From UBA4615 sp044359175 (lineage in GTDB: Bacteria; Pseudomonadota; Gammaproteobacteria; Burkholderiales; Burkholderiaceae_E), in contig JBIKMO010000002.1 of the NCBI GenBank assembly GCA_044359175.1, positions 1 through 50,758 on the forward strand: a DNA stretch of 50,758 nucleotides. Direction: 5' to 3'. The number at the start of each line of letters is the position of its first letter. The stretch's first letter is position 1. This document shows, piece after piece, positions 41,950 through 50,348 of this stretch. The position numbers and the translations under genes were made by a program. The notes under the pieces are model-generated. The model was not told the DNA's origin. It saw only the letters and a list, made by a program, of their open reading frames with translations, and did not search any database.

Positions 41950-42936
41950 TCAGTCGGCGGTGGCGCCGGAGGCCTTCACCACCGGACCCCAGCGCGCGAC
42001 CTCGACCCGCAGCATCTCGGCCATCTGGTCGGGCCCGTTGCCGAGGATCACGTAGCCGAGCTCGGTCATCCGCTTGACGAAGTCGGGCGACTGCGTTCCC
42101 TTGATCGCCTCGGCGGCGATCCGCTGCACCACGTCGCGCGGCGTGCCCGCGGGCGCGGCCAGCCCGAACCACACGTTGGATTCGTAGCCCGCGACGCCGG
42201 CCTCGGCGATCGTGGGCAGGTCCGGCAACGCCGGATCGCGCTTCGCGCCGGTGGTGGCGAGCGCGCGAAGCTTGCCCGCCCGGATGTGCGGCAGCGACGA
42301 GGGGATGTTGTCGAACATCAGCTGTACCTGCCCGCCCAGCAGATCGGTGATCGCGGGGGCGCTGCCCTTGTAGGGCACGTGCTGGATCTCGGTCCGGGTG
42401 AGCTGCTTGAACATCTCGAGCGACATGTGGATGCTGGTGCCGCTGCCGCTGGAGGCGCAGTTCAGCGCCTTGGGCTGCGCCCGGGCGAGCGCGATCAGCT
42501 CCTGCACGCTGTTGGCCTTCACCGACGGATGCACCACCAGCACGTTGGCGAGCGAGACCAGCGCGACCACCGGCGTCAGGTCCTTGTTCGGGTCGAACGG
42601 CATCTTCGCGTACAGCGCCGGGTTGATCGCCTGGATGCCGCTGGTGGTCATCAGCAGCGTGTGGCCGTCCGGCGCGGCACGCGCCACCTCGGTGCCGCCG
42701 ATGTTGCCGCCGGCGCCGGGCCGGTTGTCGACGTTGACCGGCTGCCCGAGGGTCTTGGACAGCTCGGCCGCGATCGCGCGCGACGCGATGTCCACCGCGC
42801 CGCCGGGCGGGAACGGGCAGACCAGCCGGACCGGCCGGCTGGGAAACGCCTGCGCGCGCGCCGCGGGCAGCGCGGCGGCGAGCGCGGTGGCGGCGATCGC
42901 ACGGGAGGCGGTTCGGCGGGATGGGCTCGTCGGCAT
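41950..42936 (-). CDS. Bug/TctC-family periplasmic substrate-binding protein
   Basis: 328 residues. Start ATG at 42936 with AGGAG about 7 bases upstream. Signal peptide RRTASRAIAATALAAALPAA ending ARAQA (twin-Arg-like RRTASRA), then AFPSRPVRLVCPFPPGGAVD, DNRPGAGGNIGGTEVA, HVPYKGSAPAITDLLGG and MFDNIPSSLPHI. Same strand as mgtA with a 43-base gap, so co-transcription is possible, although the functions are unrelated. It is the fourth orphan receptor in this window. Confidence 0.92.
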   Translation of the reverse strand: MPTSPSRRTASRAIAATALAAALPAARAQAFPSRPVRLVCPFPPGGAVDIASRAIAAELSKTLGQPVNVDNRPGAGGNIGGTEVARAAPDGHTLLMTTSGIQAINPALYAKMPFDPNKDLTPVVALVSLANVLVVHPSVKANSVQELIALARAQPKALNCASSGSGTSIHMSLEMFKQLTRTEIQHVPYKGSAPAITDLLGGQVQLMFDNIPSSLPHIRAGKLRALATTGAKRDPALPDLPTIAEAGVAGYESNVWFGLAAPAGTPRDVVQRIAAEAIKGTQSPDFVKRMTELGYVILGNGPDQMAEMLRVEVARWGPVVKASGATAD

Positions 42937-43093
42937 CGGGGTCTCCTGGGCTGGATGAGGCGCGTTGGGACGCGCGCCGCGCTGGTCTGCAGCAGCTCGG
43001 CCGGAGCACGCAGTGTACGCACGCCGGGGCCGAACACCGATCGCCACCGAGCGCCGCGCACGGGAACCCCGTCGCGGCGCGGTACCGCGAGGT

Positions 43094-43420
43094 CTAGCCG
43101 CGGGGACGGCGCGAGGCCGCCAGCAGCAGCAGCGGCCACAGCCACAGGCTGGCGAACCAGGTGGCCACCCGCGAGAGCGACAGCGGCCGCGTCTCGTGCC
43201 GAGCGACCTTGGCGAACAGCACGACGCCGCCGGTGACCACGTAGACGAGCAGCACCAGGTAGACGGTCACCCGCCGGCCGTAGTCGTCGCCGTAGGCGTC
43301 GCCGATCACGCGTCCGGCGAACGCGGCGGCGAGCACCGACAGCAGCAGTGCGATCGCCACCCCGGCAAGCGCGTGACGCAGCTTCCAGAGCGGGTCGTTG
43401 TCGTGAAACCGGGTCTGCAT
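43094..43420 (-). CDS. Small inner-membrane protein, uncharacterised
   Basis: 108 residues. Three hydrophobic segments (about 17-35 LAGVAIALLLSVLAAAFAG, 51-68 VTVYLVLLVYVVTGGVVL, 86-101 WFASLWLWPLLLLAA) separated by charged loops. ATG at 43420 is chosen because upstream codons look like shadow sequence. No family recognised; similar short membrane proteins are common beside transporter genes. Confidence 0.6.
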   Translation of the reverse strand: MQTRFHDNDPLWKLRHALAGVAIALLLSVLAAAFAGRVIGDAYGDDYGRRVTVYLVLLVYVVTGGVVLFAKVARHETRPLSLSRVATWFASLWLWPLLLLAASRRPRG

Positions 43421-43574
43421 CGCGGGCCCGAGTATAGGCCGCGGCCGGTCTAGCCAACCCCAGAGTCCACGCACCCGACCCGGACCGTCGGCGCTCGCCG
43501 GCCGCCATCCCCGCTCGCCGCCCCGCGCACCGGCGCGGGGCGGCACGGCGCGCCGGGCGCACCGTGCACGATCG

Positions 43575-44633
43575 TCACGCCCCGACCTTGACCTCGCGGT
43601 TGAACCGGTCGATGTAGCCCTGCCGCAGCGGGCTGTAGCGGGCCCAGTCCGGCTGGTTGAACTTCTCGACCTCGGCCACCGAGCTGGCGTACTGCAGCAG
43701 CGGCTTGGACATCGGCACCTTCACGTTGGTGGGGACCAACGCGTACGGAATCTCGGCCAGTGCGCGCTGCACGTCCACCGAGATCGCCTCGTTCACGTAG
43801 GCGGCGGCCAGATCGGGATTCTTGCCGTTCTTCACGACGTGCATGCCACTGCGCACCACGCCCCAGCCGGTGTCGGGCCGCGCGATGCCGATCGGCAGAC
43901 CCTTGCCCTGCAGGTCGGCGAGGTTGTTGCTGTAGAGGACCGTCACGTCGATCTGGCCCTGGCCGAGCAACGTCGACAGCGCCCCCGGCGACGGTGCGAT
44001 GGCGGACACGTTCGGCAGCAGCCGCTTCAGCCACGCGAAGGCCGGCTCCATGTTCTCTTCGCTGCCGCCGTTCATGCGCGCGATGTCGACCATCCACGCG
44101 CCGCCCAGCGTCGAGCCGATCTGCACCAGACCCACCCTGCCCTTGTACTCCGGCCGCAGCAGGTCGTTCCACGATTTCGGCGGCTGCTTGATGCGTTCGG
44201 TGTTGTAGCCGATGCCGAACACCTGCAGCGACACCGCCACGCCGAGGTTCTTCGTGTACTGGAAGCGCGGCGGAATGTCCTTCAGGTTCGACAAGGCGGG
44301 CAGCGGGTCGAACAAGTCGTTGTTGACGCCGGCGATGAACCCGCCGTCGTCCATGATGATCACGTCGAACGGCGGATTGGCCTTGGCGGCGACCAGCCGC
44401 GAGATCTTCTCGAGCGGCAGCAGCGGCGTGAGCGTGACGTCGCGCACGCCGGTGGCCTTCTGCACCGCCGGCACCAGCGCGCTGCGGTGCGCGGTCTCCC
44501 AGGCCCCCGGGAAGGTGGACGCGGCCAGCGTGCGCGACTGACCGAACGACACCCCGACACCCATGCCGGTGCCCACGATGCCGAGCGCGCCCAAACCCTT
44601 GAGCGCGCCGCGGCGCGCAGTTCCGATCGACAT
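43575..44633 (-). CDS. ABC transporter substrate-binding protein, polyamine/iron type
   Basis: 352 residues. N-terminus with twin-Arg-like ARRGALKGLGALGIVGTGMG suggests export by Tat. The mature domain has the SBP_bac_8/PotD-type pattern PPFDVIIMDDGGFIAGVNN, PPKSWNDLLRPEYKGRVGLV and DTGWGVVRSGMHVVKNGKNP. GGAG precedes the ATG at 44633. It is divergent from the ATPase-permease-permease operon (170-base spacer), forming one importer. The ligand is probably a polyamine or similar small amine (family inference); an iron-type ligand is the alternative. Confidence 0.88.
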   Translation of the reverse strand: MSIGTARRGALKGLGALGIVGTGMGVGVSFGQSRTLAASTFPGAWETAHRSALVPAVQKATGVRDVTLTPLLPLEKISRLVAAKANPPFDVIIMDDGGFIAGVNNDLFDPLPALSNLKDIPPRFQYTKNLGVAVSLQVFGIGYNTERIKQPPKSWNDLLRPEYKGRVGLVQIGSTLGGAWMVDIARMNGGSEENMEPAFAWLKRLLPNVSAIAPSPGALSTLLGQGQIDVTVLYSNNLADLQGKGLPIGIARPDTGWGVVRSGMHVVKNGKNPDLAAAYVNEAISVDVQRALAEIPYALVPTNVKVPMSKPLLQYASSVAEVEKFNQPDWARYSPLRQGYIDRFNREVKVGA

Positions 44634-44803
44634 GAACTTCTCCTGTACGGCGAATTGCCGGGCTGCGTGGGATGCAATCCACGTGCCAGGCGTATTGACC
44701 CGCACCGCATCGGCGCAGGCCGCAGCGGGCCGCCCCCGTAGCGTGCGATGGCATGTTTCGTGCTCGGTGCGGTTCCCACTCTGGCGCAAGCGCCCGCACC
44801 ACG
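44634..44803. promoter_or_regulatory. Divergent control region of the polyamine-type importer
   Basis: 170 bases between the binding-protein gene and the ATPase gene. It must hold promoters for both directions; I see no unambiguous operator or -35/-10 pair. Confidence 0.35.
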
Positions 44804-45946
44804 ATGAATCAGGCGATCGAACCCGAGATGCTCGAACGCGCGGACCTGCCGCACCGTGCGAGCGCCGACGCGTCGCACGCCGCCTCGGGCATCGCGCTCG
44901 AGCGGGTCGTGCATCGCTACGGGTCGGCGGTGGCGGTGGACGACGTGTCGCTCGACATCCGACCGGGCGAACTGGTGGCGCTGCTCGGCCCGTCGGGCTG
45001 CGGCAAGACCACGTTGCTGCGGATCATCGCGGGGCTGCTCTCGCAGACCTCGGGTCAGGTGCGGATCGGCGGCGAGATCGTCGACCGGCTGCCGCCGAAC
45101 GAGCGCGGCGCGGGCATCGTGTTCCAGAGCTACGCGCTGTTCCCGCACATGACCGTGAGCGCGAACGTCGAGTACGGACTGCGCGCACGCGGCATGCCGG
45201 CCGCGCAGCGGCGGCCGATCGTCGAGCGGATGCTCGCGCTCGTGCGGATGGACCACCTCGCGCGGCGTTACCCGCGCGAGCTGTCCGGCGGCCAGCAGCA
45301 GCGGGTCGCGATCGCGCGCACGCTCGCGGTCAGCCCGAAGGTGCTGCTGCTCGACGAGCCGTTCGGCGCGCTCGACAAGAACCTTCGGCTCGACATGCAG
45401 ATCGAGGTCAAGCGGCTGCAGCGCGAGCTGTCGATCACCACGGTGATGGTCACCCACGACCAGGAGGAAGCCCTGTCGATGGCCGACCGGATCGCGGTGA
45501 TGAGCCACGGCGTGATCGAGCAGCTCGGTACCCCCGAGGCGATCTACGACCGGCCGCAGACCCGGTTCGTCGCCGAGTTCGTCGGCCACACGAACCTGTT
45601 CTCGGGGCGGCTGGAGCGCGGCGATGCGCGGTTCGAGGTCGCGCTGGACGTGGGCGGCACGCTCGCGCTGCAGGAGGCTGCGCCCTGCTCGCGCAACGGA
45701 GCGGTGCGCGTGTCGGTGCGGCCCGAGCATCTGGAGTTCGCGCCGCATGATCCGAGCGCGATCCCGGCGACCGTCGAGCTGGTGTTGCCGCTCGGCCCTG
45801 CGGTGGTCTACGAACTCGCGCTTGCCCGCGGCGAGAAGGCGAAGGTCACGCTCGCGCGCACCGGCGGCGCGGTGCCGCACCGGCCGGGCGAGGCCACACG
45901 GCTGCGCGTGACCGCCGGCGCACCGGTCGCGGTATTCCAGGCATGA
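44804..45946 (+). CDS. ABC transporter ATPase, PotA type
   Basis: 380 residues. Walker A GPSGCGKT (62-69), Q-loop FQSYALFPHM, signature LSGGQQQR (160-167), Walker B LLLDEP (181-186), H-loop MVTHDQEEAL. The C-terminal ~130 residues form the TOBE/OB regulatory domain (VRVSVRPEHLEFAP). A disordered N-terminal extension of about 30 residues precedes the domain; an internal start is possible. It overlaps the first permease gene by 4 bases (45943-45946). Confidence 0.93.
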   Translation: MNQAIEPEMLERADLPHRASADASHAASGIALERVVHRYGSAVAVDDVSLDIRPGELVALLGPSGCGKTTLLRIIAGLLSQTSGQVRIGGEIVDRLPPNERGAGIVFQSYALFPHMTVSANVEYGLRARGMPAAQRRPIVERMLALVRMDHLARRYPRELSGGQQQRVAIARTLAVSPKVLLLDEPFGALDKNLRLDMQIEVKRLQRELSITTVMVTHDQEEALSMADRIAVMSHGVIEQLGTPEAIYDRPQTRFVAEFVGHTNLFSGRLERGDARFEVALDVGGTLALQEAAPCSRNGAVRVSVRPEHLEFAPHDPSAIPATVELVLPLGPAVVYELALARGEKAKVTLARTGGAVPHRPGEATRLRVTAGAPVAVFQA

Positions 45947-46836
45947 GCGCGAGCGCGGCGCTCGAACGCGGGCGTGCCACCGGGCGGTCGGCGGGGCTCC
46001 GGATCGGCCGCGAGTGGCATCTGGTGCTGCCGCTCGCCCTGTTCTTCGTGGCCTTCGTGTTCGCGCCGTTGTCGCTGCTGGCCTTCGTGAGCCTCCACAC
46101 CACGCCGTCGCTCGAGCAGATCGGGCTCGCGCAGTACACGAAGTTCCTCACCGACCGATTCAACCTGGTGGTGCTCAGCTCGACGCTGTGGCTCGGCCTG
46201 GAGGTCACGCTGCTCACGCTGCTGATCGGCTACCCGCTCGCCTACCTGCACTCGGTGTCGACACCGCGGTTGCAGAAGGTGCTGATCCTGCTGATCGTGC
46301 TGCCGCTGCTCACCAGCGCGGTGGTGCGCACGTTCGCGTGGCTGGTGATCCTGGGCCGGCAGGGCATCGTCAACCAGACGCTGCTCGGCCTCGGCCTGAT
46401 CGAGATCCCGGCTCGGCTCCTGTACACGCAGAACGCGGTGGTGATCGCGCTCGCGCAGATCGAACTGCCGCTGATGGTGCTGCCGATCGTCACCTCGCTC
46501 GCGGCGATCGACCCGACGCTGCGGCAGGCCTCGCGGGCCCTGGGGGCGGGCAGCTGGCGCACCTTCTTCAGCGTGATCCTGCCGCTGTCGGCCCCCGGGG
46601 TGCTCGCCGGCTGCCTGCTGGTGTACGCATCCTCGGTGAGCGCGTTCGTCACGCAGACGCTGGTCGGCGGCGGCCAGCAGATGTTCATGCCGTTCTACAT
46701 CTACCAGCAGGCGATCCAGGCCAACAACTACCCGTTCGCCGCCGCGATCGCGATGATCCTGCTGTGCAGCGTGCTCGCGATCGTGGTCCTGATCAACCTG
46801 CTCGCCCGACGCATCCGTGCGCCGGGTCACGCCTGA
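45943..46836 (+). CDS. ABC transporter permease, PotB type
   Basis: 297 residues. Six membrane segments, the first at about 28-49 (LVLPLALFFVAFVFAPLSLL). The coupling loop is QASRALGAGSWRTFFSVILP (EAA motif). C-terminal residues ARRIRA are cytoplasmic. Coupled to the ATPase gene by ATGA. It forms the channel with the next permease for uptake of the ligand bound by the divergent PotD-like protein. Confidence 0.92.
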   Translation: MSASAALERGRATGRSAGLRIGREWHLVLPLALFFVAFVFAPLSLLAFVSLHTTPSLEQIGLAQYTKFLTDRFNLVVLSSTLWLGLEVTLLTLLIGYPLAYLHSVSTPRLQKVLILLIVLPLLTSAVVRTFAWLVILGRQGIVNQTLLGLGLIEIPARLLYTQNAVVIALAQIELPLMVLPIVTSLAAIDPTLRQASRALGAGSWRTFFSVILPLSAPGVLAGCLLVYASSVSAFVTQTLVGGGQQMFMPFYIYQQAIQANNYPFAAAIAMILLCSVLAIVVLINLLARRIRAPGHA

Positions 46837-46852
46837 TCGGAGCGCTCGGACC

Positions 46853-47743
46853 GTGCGCCCCGGGATGCCCGATCCGACGCCCCCGTCCGCGCCCGACACG
46901 CGCGCGGAACCGGCGCGCGAGGTGCGCCGCGAGTCCGCCGCCTCGCGGATCGAGCGCTGGTCGTTCGGTACCGCGCTCGGGCTGCTGGGGGGATTCGCGA
47001 TGCTGCTGCTGGTGGCGCCGACGCTGATCGTGATCGTGGTCTCGTTCACCAGCGGGCTGTCGCTGCGCTTCCCGCCGCCGGGCGTCTCGCTGCGCTGGTA
47101 CGAGGCGCTGCTCACCGCCTCGCCCGACCTGTGGCGCGCGGCCCGCGTGTCGCTCGAGGTCGCGGCGAGCGCCACCGCGATCGCGACCGTGCTCGCGGTC
47201 GCCGCCGCGCTCGCGCTCGCCCGCCGCCGCGAACTGTGGGCGCGGTTCCTCGACTCGACCTTCATGTCGCCGCTGATGCTGCCCACGCTCGCGCTCGGCC
47301 TGTCGCTGCTGGTGCTCTTCAACCTGACCGGCACCGGCGTGTCCAAGTTCACGCTGATCGTCGGCCATGTTGCGATCACGGCGCCCTACATCCTGCGCAC
47401 CACCTCGGCGAGCCTCTCGCAGCTCGACCCGGTGCTGCTCGAGAGCGCCCGCAGTCTGGGCGCGGGCCGCTGGTTCACCTTCCGCACGGTCACGTTGCCG
47501 CTGGTGCTGCCGGGCGTGGCGGCCGGCGCGTTCATCGCGTTCATGATGTCGTTCGACAACGTGGCGATCTCGCTGTTCCTGTCGGACGCCCGCAGCGAGG
47601 TGCTGCCGATCCGACTGTGGAACATCATCGAATCGAACCTCGACGTGCGCGCGGCGGCGGTCTCGGGCGTGCTGATCGCGGCGACCACCGTGCTGGTGCT
47701 GCTCATGGAGCGCGTGGTCGGCGTGAGCCGGCACGTGCGATAG
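46853..47743 (+). CDS. ABC transporter permease, PotC type
   Basis: 296 residues from a GTG at 46853, which has GGAG ten bases upstream; ATG at 46865 is the alternative. A Pro/Arg-rich cytoplasmic N-terminus precedes six membrane segments (first at about 44-66, LLGGFAMLLLVAPTLIVIVV). The coupling loop ESARSLGAGRWFTFRTVTLP is the EAA motif, and MMSFDNVAISLFLSD is a typical PotC/YdcV block. Last gene of the three-gene ATPase-permease-permease operon. Confidence 0.9.
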   Translation: MRPGMPDPTPPSAPDTRAEPAREVRRESAASRIERWSFGTALGLLGGFAMLLLVAPTLIVIVVSFTSGLSLRFPPPGVSLRWYEALLTASPDLWRAARVSLEVAASATAIATVLAVAAALALARRRELWARFLDSTFMSPLMLPTLALGLSLLVLFNLTGTGVSKFTLIVGHVAITAPYILRTTSASLSQLDPVLLESARSLGAGRWFTFRTVTLPLVLPGVAAGAFIAFMMSFDNVAISLFLSDARSEVLPIRLWNIIESNLDVRAAAVSGVLIAATTVLVLLMERVVGVSRHVR

Positions 47744-47800
47744 CGGCGAGTCGACGCGTCGGGCGAGCCGGGGGATGCGACTCCCGCCGGTGCGCGGCGC

Positions 47801-48265
47801 TCAGTCGTTCGCGACCTGGTCCTTGCCCCAGCGCCGGCGCAGCGCGAGGCACTCCGCCTCGAGCACGCCGGGGGTGAACTCGAGCTGCTCGAAGCCCACC
47901 ATCTCGCAGAACGACTCGATCCGGTAGCGGCCCATGTCGGTGCGCCGCAGCGTCGCGTGGCGCAGTCCGAGCACCAGCCGACGCAGCCCGGCCGCCTTGA
48001 TCGCCCACGCGCACATCGGGCACGGCTCCATCGTCGCGTACAGCGTGGCACCGGCCAGCCGCGCGAGCCCATGGTGCGACTCGGCGGAGCGGATCGCGTC
48101 GGTCTCCGCGTGCACGAGCAGGTCGCGTTGCGACAGCTGCCGGTTCTGGCCGATCGCGAGCACCTCGCCATCCTTGACGATCACCGCGCCCACCGGCCAG
48201 TCACCGCGCGCGTACGCCTCCTCCGCCGCAACCAGCGCCATCCGAAGGTAGTGCTCGTCGGTCAT
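47801..48265 (-). CDS. Cytosine/guanine deaminase-like nucleoside deaminase
   Basis: 154 residues. Zinc deaminase: H52-A-E54 (VHAETDAIRS) with catalytic Glu and P81-C82-x2-C85 (PCPMCAW). The block after PCPMC (RLVLGLRHATLRRTDMGRYR) differs from the tRNA deaminase TadA pattern and looks more like free-base (cytosine or guanine) deaminases. Start ATG at 48265; the longer frame upstream is shadow. It converges on the PotC-type gene (57 bases between stops). It probably releases ammonia from a purine or pyrimidine base; exact substrate uncertain. Confidence 0.88.
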   Translation of the reverse strand: MTDEHYLRMALVAAEEAYARGDWPVGAVIVKDGEVLAIGQNRQLSQRDLLVHAETDAIRSAESHHGLARLAGATLYATMEPCPMCAWAIKAAGLRRLVLGLRHATLRRTDMGRYRIESFCEMVGFEQLEFTPGVLEAECLALRRRWGKDQVAND

Positions 48266-48487
48266 CGCGATCTCCGGGGTGTGGGGTGTCGGTTCAAGCA
48301 AGGAGCGTTCCGGGGTCCCACCCGCTGCGGTCCCGGCCGTCACGCCGCGGCGGACCGGTGGGTGTGCCGCCAGTCAGCGGGCGATGCACCCGCCCGGGGG
48401 CGAGCCTGGCGAGGGCGCACGGATACGCGCATGATCGGGGGCCGCCGCACGTTGTCGGCGAGAACGATCCCGCCAAGGAGACCCCCG

Positions 48488-49321
48488 ATGAAACAACACC
48501 GCGTCACCACCAGCGACGGCGTCGGCCTGAACGTGCTCGAGGCCGGCAGCGGCCCGGCGCTGATCATGATCCCCGGCTGGTCGCAGGCCGCCGAGCAGTT
48601 CAAGTTCCAGATCGAGGGCCTGTCCGACCGCTACCGCGTGATTGCGATCGACATGCGCGGCCACGGCGACTCGGACAAGCCGGCGCACGGCTACCGGATC
48701 CAGCGCCTGGCCAAGGACGTGTGGGACGCGCTGCGGGCGCTGGACGTACACGACGTGACGATCCTCGGCCACAGCATGGGCTGCTCGGTGCTGTGGTGTC
48801 ACTTCGACCTGTTCGGCTCCGAGCGCATCGCCCGGTACGTGTTCTGCGACGAGCCGCCCTTCCTCACCTCCAACCCGGCCTGGAGCGCGCAGGAACTCGA
48901 ACACGCCGGCGCGATCTTCCCGCCGGAGGCGGTCACCGCGACCGCCAACGCGCTCGCCGGCCCCGACGGCGTGGCCACGTCGCAGGGCTTCGTCGGCGGC
49001 ATGGTCACCGCGGCGATGCCCAAGGCCCAGCTCGAGTGGATGATCGCCTGCAACCTCAAGTTCCCGCGCGCCCCGTCCGCGGCGCTGATCTACAACCACT
49101 GTCACCAGGACTGGCGCGACGTGATGCCTCGCCTCGACCGGCCGGCGCTGTACGTGGGCGGCCGCGTGAGCCTGGTGCCGTGGAAGAGCGTGGCCTGGGC
49201 CGCCTCGGTCACGCCGGGCGCACGGCTGGAGATCTTCGAGGAGTCAGAGGGCGGACAGCACTTCATGTTCGTGGAGAACCCCGCCAAGTTCAATCGGATC
49301 CTGGCCGAGTTCATCGGCTGA
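48488..49321 (+). CDS. Alpha/beta hydrolase
   Basis: 277 residues. Classic fold: LIMIPGWSQAAEQFKFQIEG (oxyanion hole), IAIDMRGHGDSDKP, nucleophile S96 in LGHSMGCS, and late His in GGQHFMFVENP. The pattern resembles non-haem chloroperoxidase/esterase-like or C-C-bond hydrolases. AAGGAGACCCCCG precedes the ATG at a good distance. The E1 alpha gene begins 22 bases later on the same strand, so the hydrolase is probably the first gene of that operon. Substrate unknown. Confidence 0.9.
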   Translation: MKQHRVTTSDGVGLNVLEAGSGPALIMIPGWSQAAEQFKFQIEGLSDRYRVIAIDMRGHGDSDKPAHGYRIQRLAKDVWDALRALDVHDVTILGHSMGCSVLWCHFDLFGSERIARYVFCDEPPFLTSNPAWSAQELEHAGAIFPPEAVTATANALAGPDGVATSQGFVGGMVTAAMPKAQLEWMIACNLKFPRAPSAALIYNHCHQDWRDVMPRLDRPALYVGGRVSLVPWKSVAWAASVTPGARLEIFEESEGGQHFMFVENPAKFNRILAEFIG

Positions 49322-49343
49322 AGCGGCGGATCCGGGGGAGGCG

Positions 49344-50348
49344 ATGGAGCAGGCGACGCTGCTGGCGCTGTACCGGACGATGTGCCGGATCCGCGCGTTC
49401 GAGGACGCCGCCGAGGCGGCCAGCCAGGGCGGCGTCGCCGCCTTCGGCCAGGCTGCCGGACGGGCGAAGGTCCGCGGCCCGTTGCATCTGTCCACCGGTC
49501 AGGAGGCGGTGGCCGCGGGCGTGTGCGCGCACCTGCGTGCGGCCGACTGCCTGACCTCGACCCACCGGGGCCACGGGCACACGCTCGCCAAGGGGGCGGA
49601 CGCCACGCGGATGATGCTCGAGCTGTTCGGACGGGCGGGCGGCACCTGCGGCGGCAAGGGCGGCTCGATGCACATCGCCGACTTCTCGGTCGGCATGCTC
49701 GGTGCCAACGGCGTGGTGGCCGCCGGCATCCCGATCGCGGTGGGCGCGGCGCAGTCGCTGAAGCTGCGCCGCGTGGATGCGCTCGCGGTGAGCTTCTTCG
49801 GCGACGGCGCGATCAATCGCGGGCCGTTCGCCGAGTCGCTGAACTGGGCGGCGGCGTTCGCGCTGCCGGTGCTGTTCGTGTGTGAGGACAACCAGTGGTC
49901 GGCCACCACGAAGACCTCGACGCTGTCGGCGGGCGACGGCGCGGCGGCGCGCGCGCGGGCCGCGGGCGTACCGGCCGAGACGGTCGACGGCATGGACGTC
50001 GAGGCGGTCCACGCGGCCGCCGGCCGGCTGATCGCGCAGGTGCGCGCCGGTGGCGGACCGCGGCTGCTGCACGCGCTCACCTACCGCTTCAAGGGTCACG
50101 TGTCGGTCGATCAGGCCGCCTACCGCGACGCGGCCGAACTGGCACACGCGGTCGCCGACGATCCGCTGCCGCGTACCCGCGCCGCGCTGCTCGCGCGCGG
50201 CACCGCGCCGGCCGAGCTGGACGCGGTGGCGGCCGCAGCGCGCGCCGAGATCCAGGCGGCGCTCGACGCGGCGGACGCGGCGCCGTGGCCATCGCCCCAG
50301 GCCGCGTTCACCGACGTGCAGGACACCGGCGCGGGGCGCTGGTCGTGA
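49344..50348 (+). CDS. Thiamine-dependent dehydrogenase E1 component, alpha subunit
   Basis: 334 residues. E1 alpha of the pyruvate/acetoin/branched-chain 2-oxoacid dehydrogenase family: GPLHLSTGQEAVAAGVCAHL, STHRGHGHTLAKG, GGKGGSMHIAD and the thiamine-diphosphate motif GDGAIN (G153-D154-G155) ending at N183 (EDNQW). C-terminal HALTYRFKGHVSVD also fits. Length and motifs are closest to the acetoin dehydrogenase AcoA/PDH-like branch; the substrate cannot be fixed without E2. The beta gene overlaps by 4 bases (GTGA at 50345). Confidence 0.92.
   Translation: MEQATLLALYRTMCRIRAFEDAAEAASQGGVAAFGQAAGRAKVRGPLHLSTGQEAVAAGVCAHLRAADCLTSTHRGHGHTLAKGADATRMMLELFGRAGGTCGGKGGSMHIADFSVGMLGANGVVAAGIPIAVGAAQSLKLRRVDALAVSFFGDGAINRGPFAESLNWAAAFALPVLFVCEDNQWSATTKTSTLSAGDGAAARARAAGVPAETVDGMDVEAVHAAAGRLIAQVRAGGGPRLLHALTYRFKGHVSVDQAAYRDAAELAHAVADDPLPRTRAALLARGTAPAELDAVAAAARAEIQAALDAADAAPWPSPQAAFTDVQDTGAGRWS

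Noticed and set aside
39768..42077. 769-codon frame antisense to the Mg2+ ATPase
   Set aside because: Low-complexity Arg/His/Gln translation; typical antisense opening in high-GC DNA.
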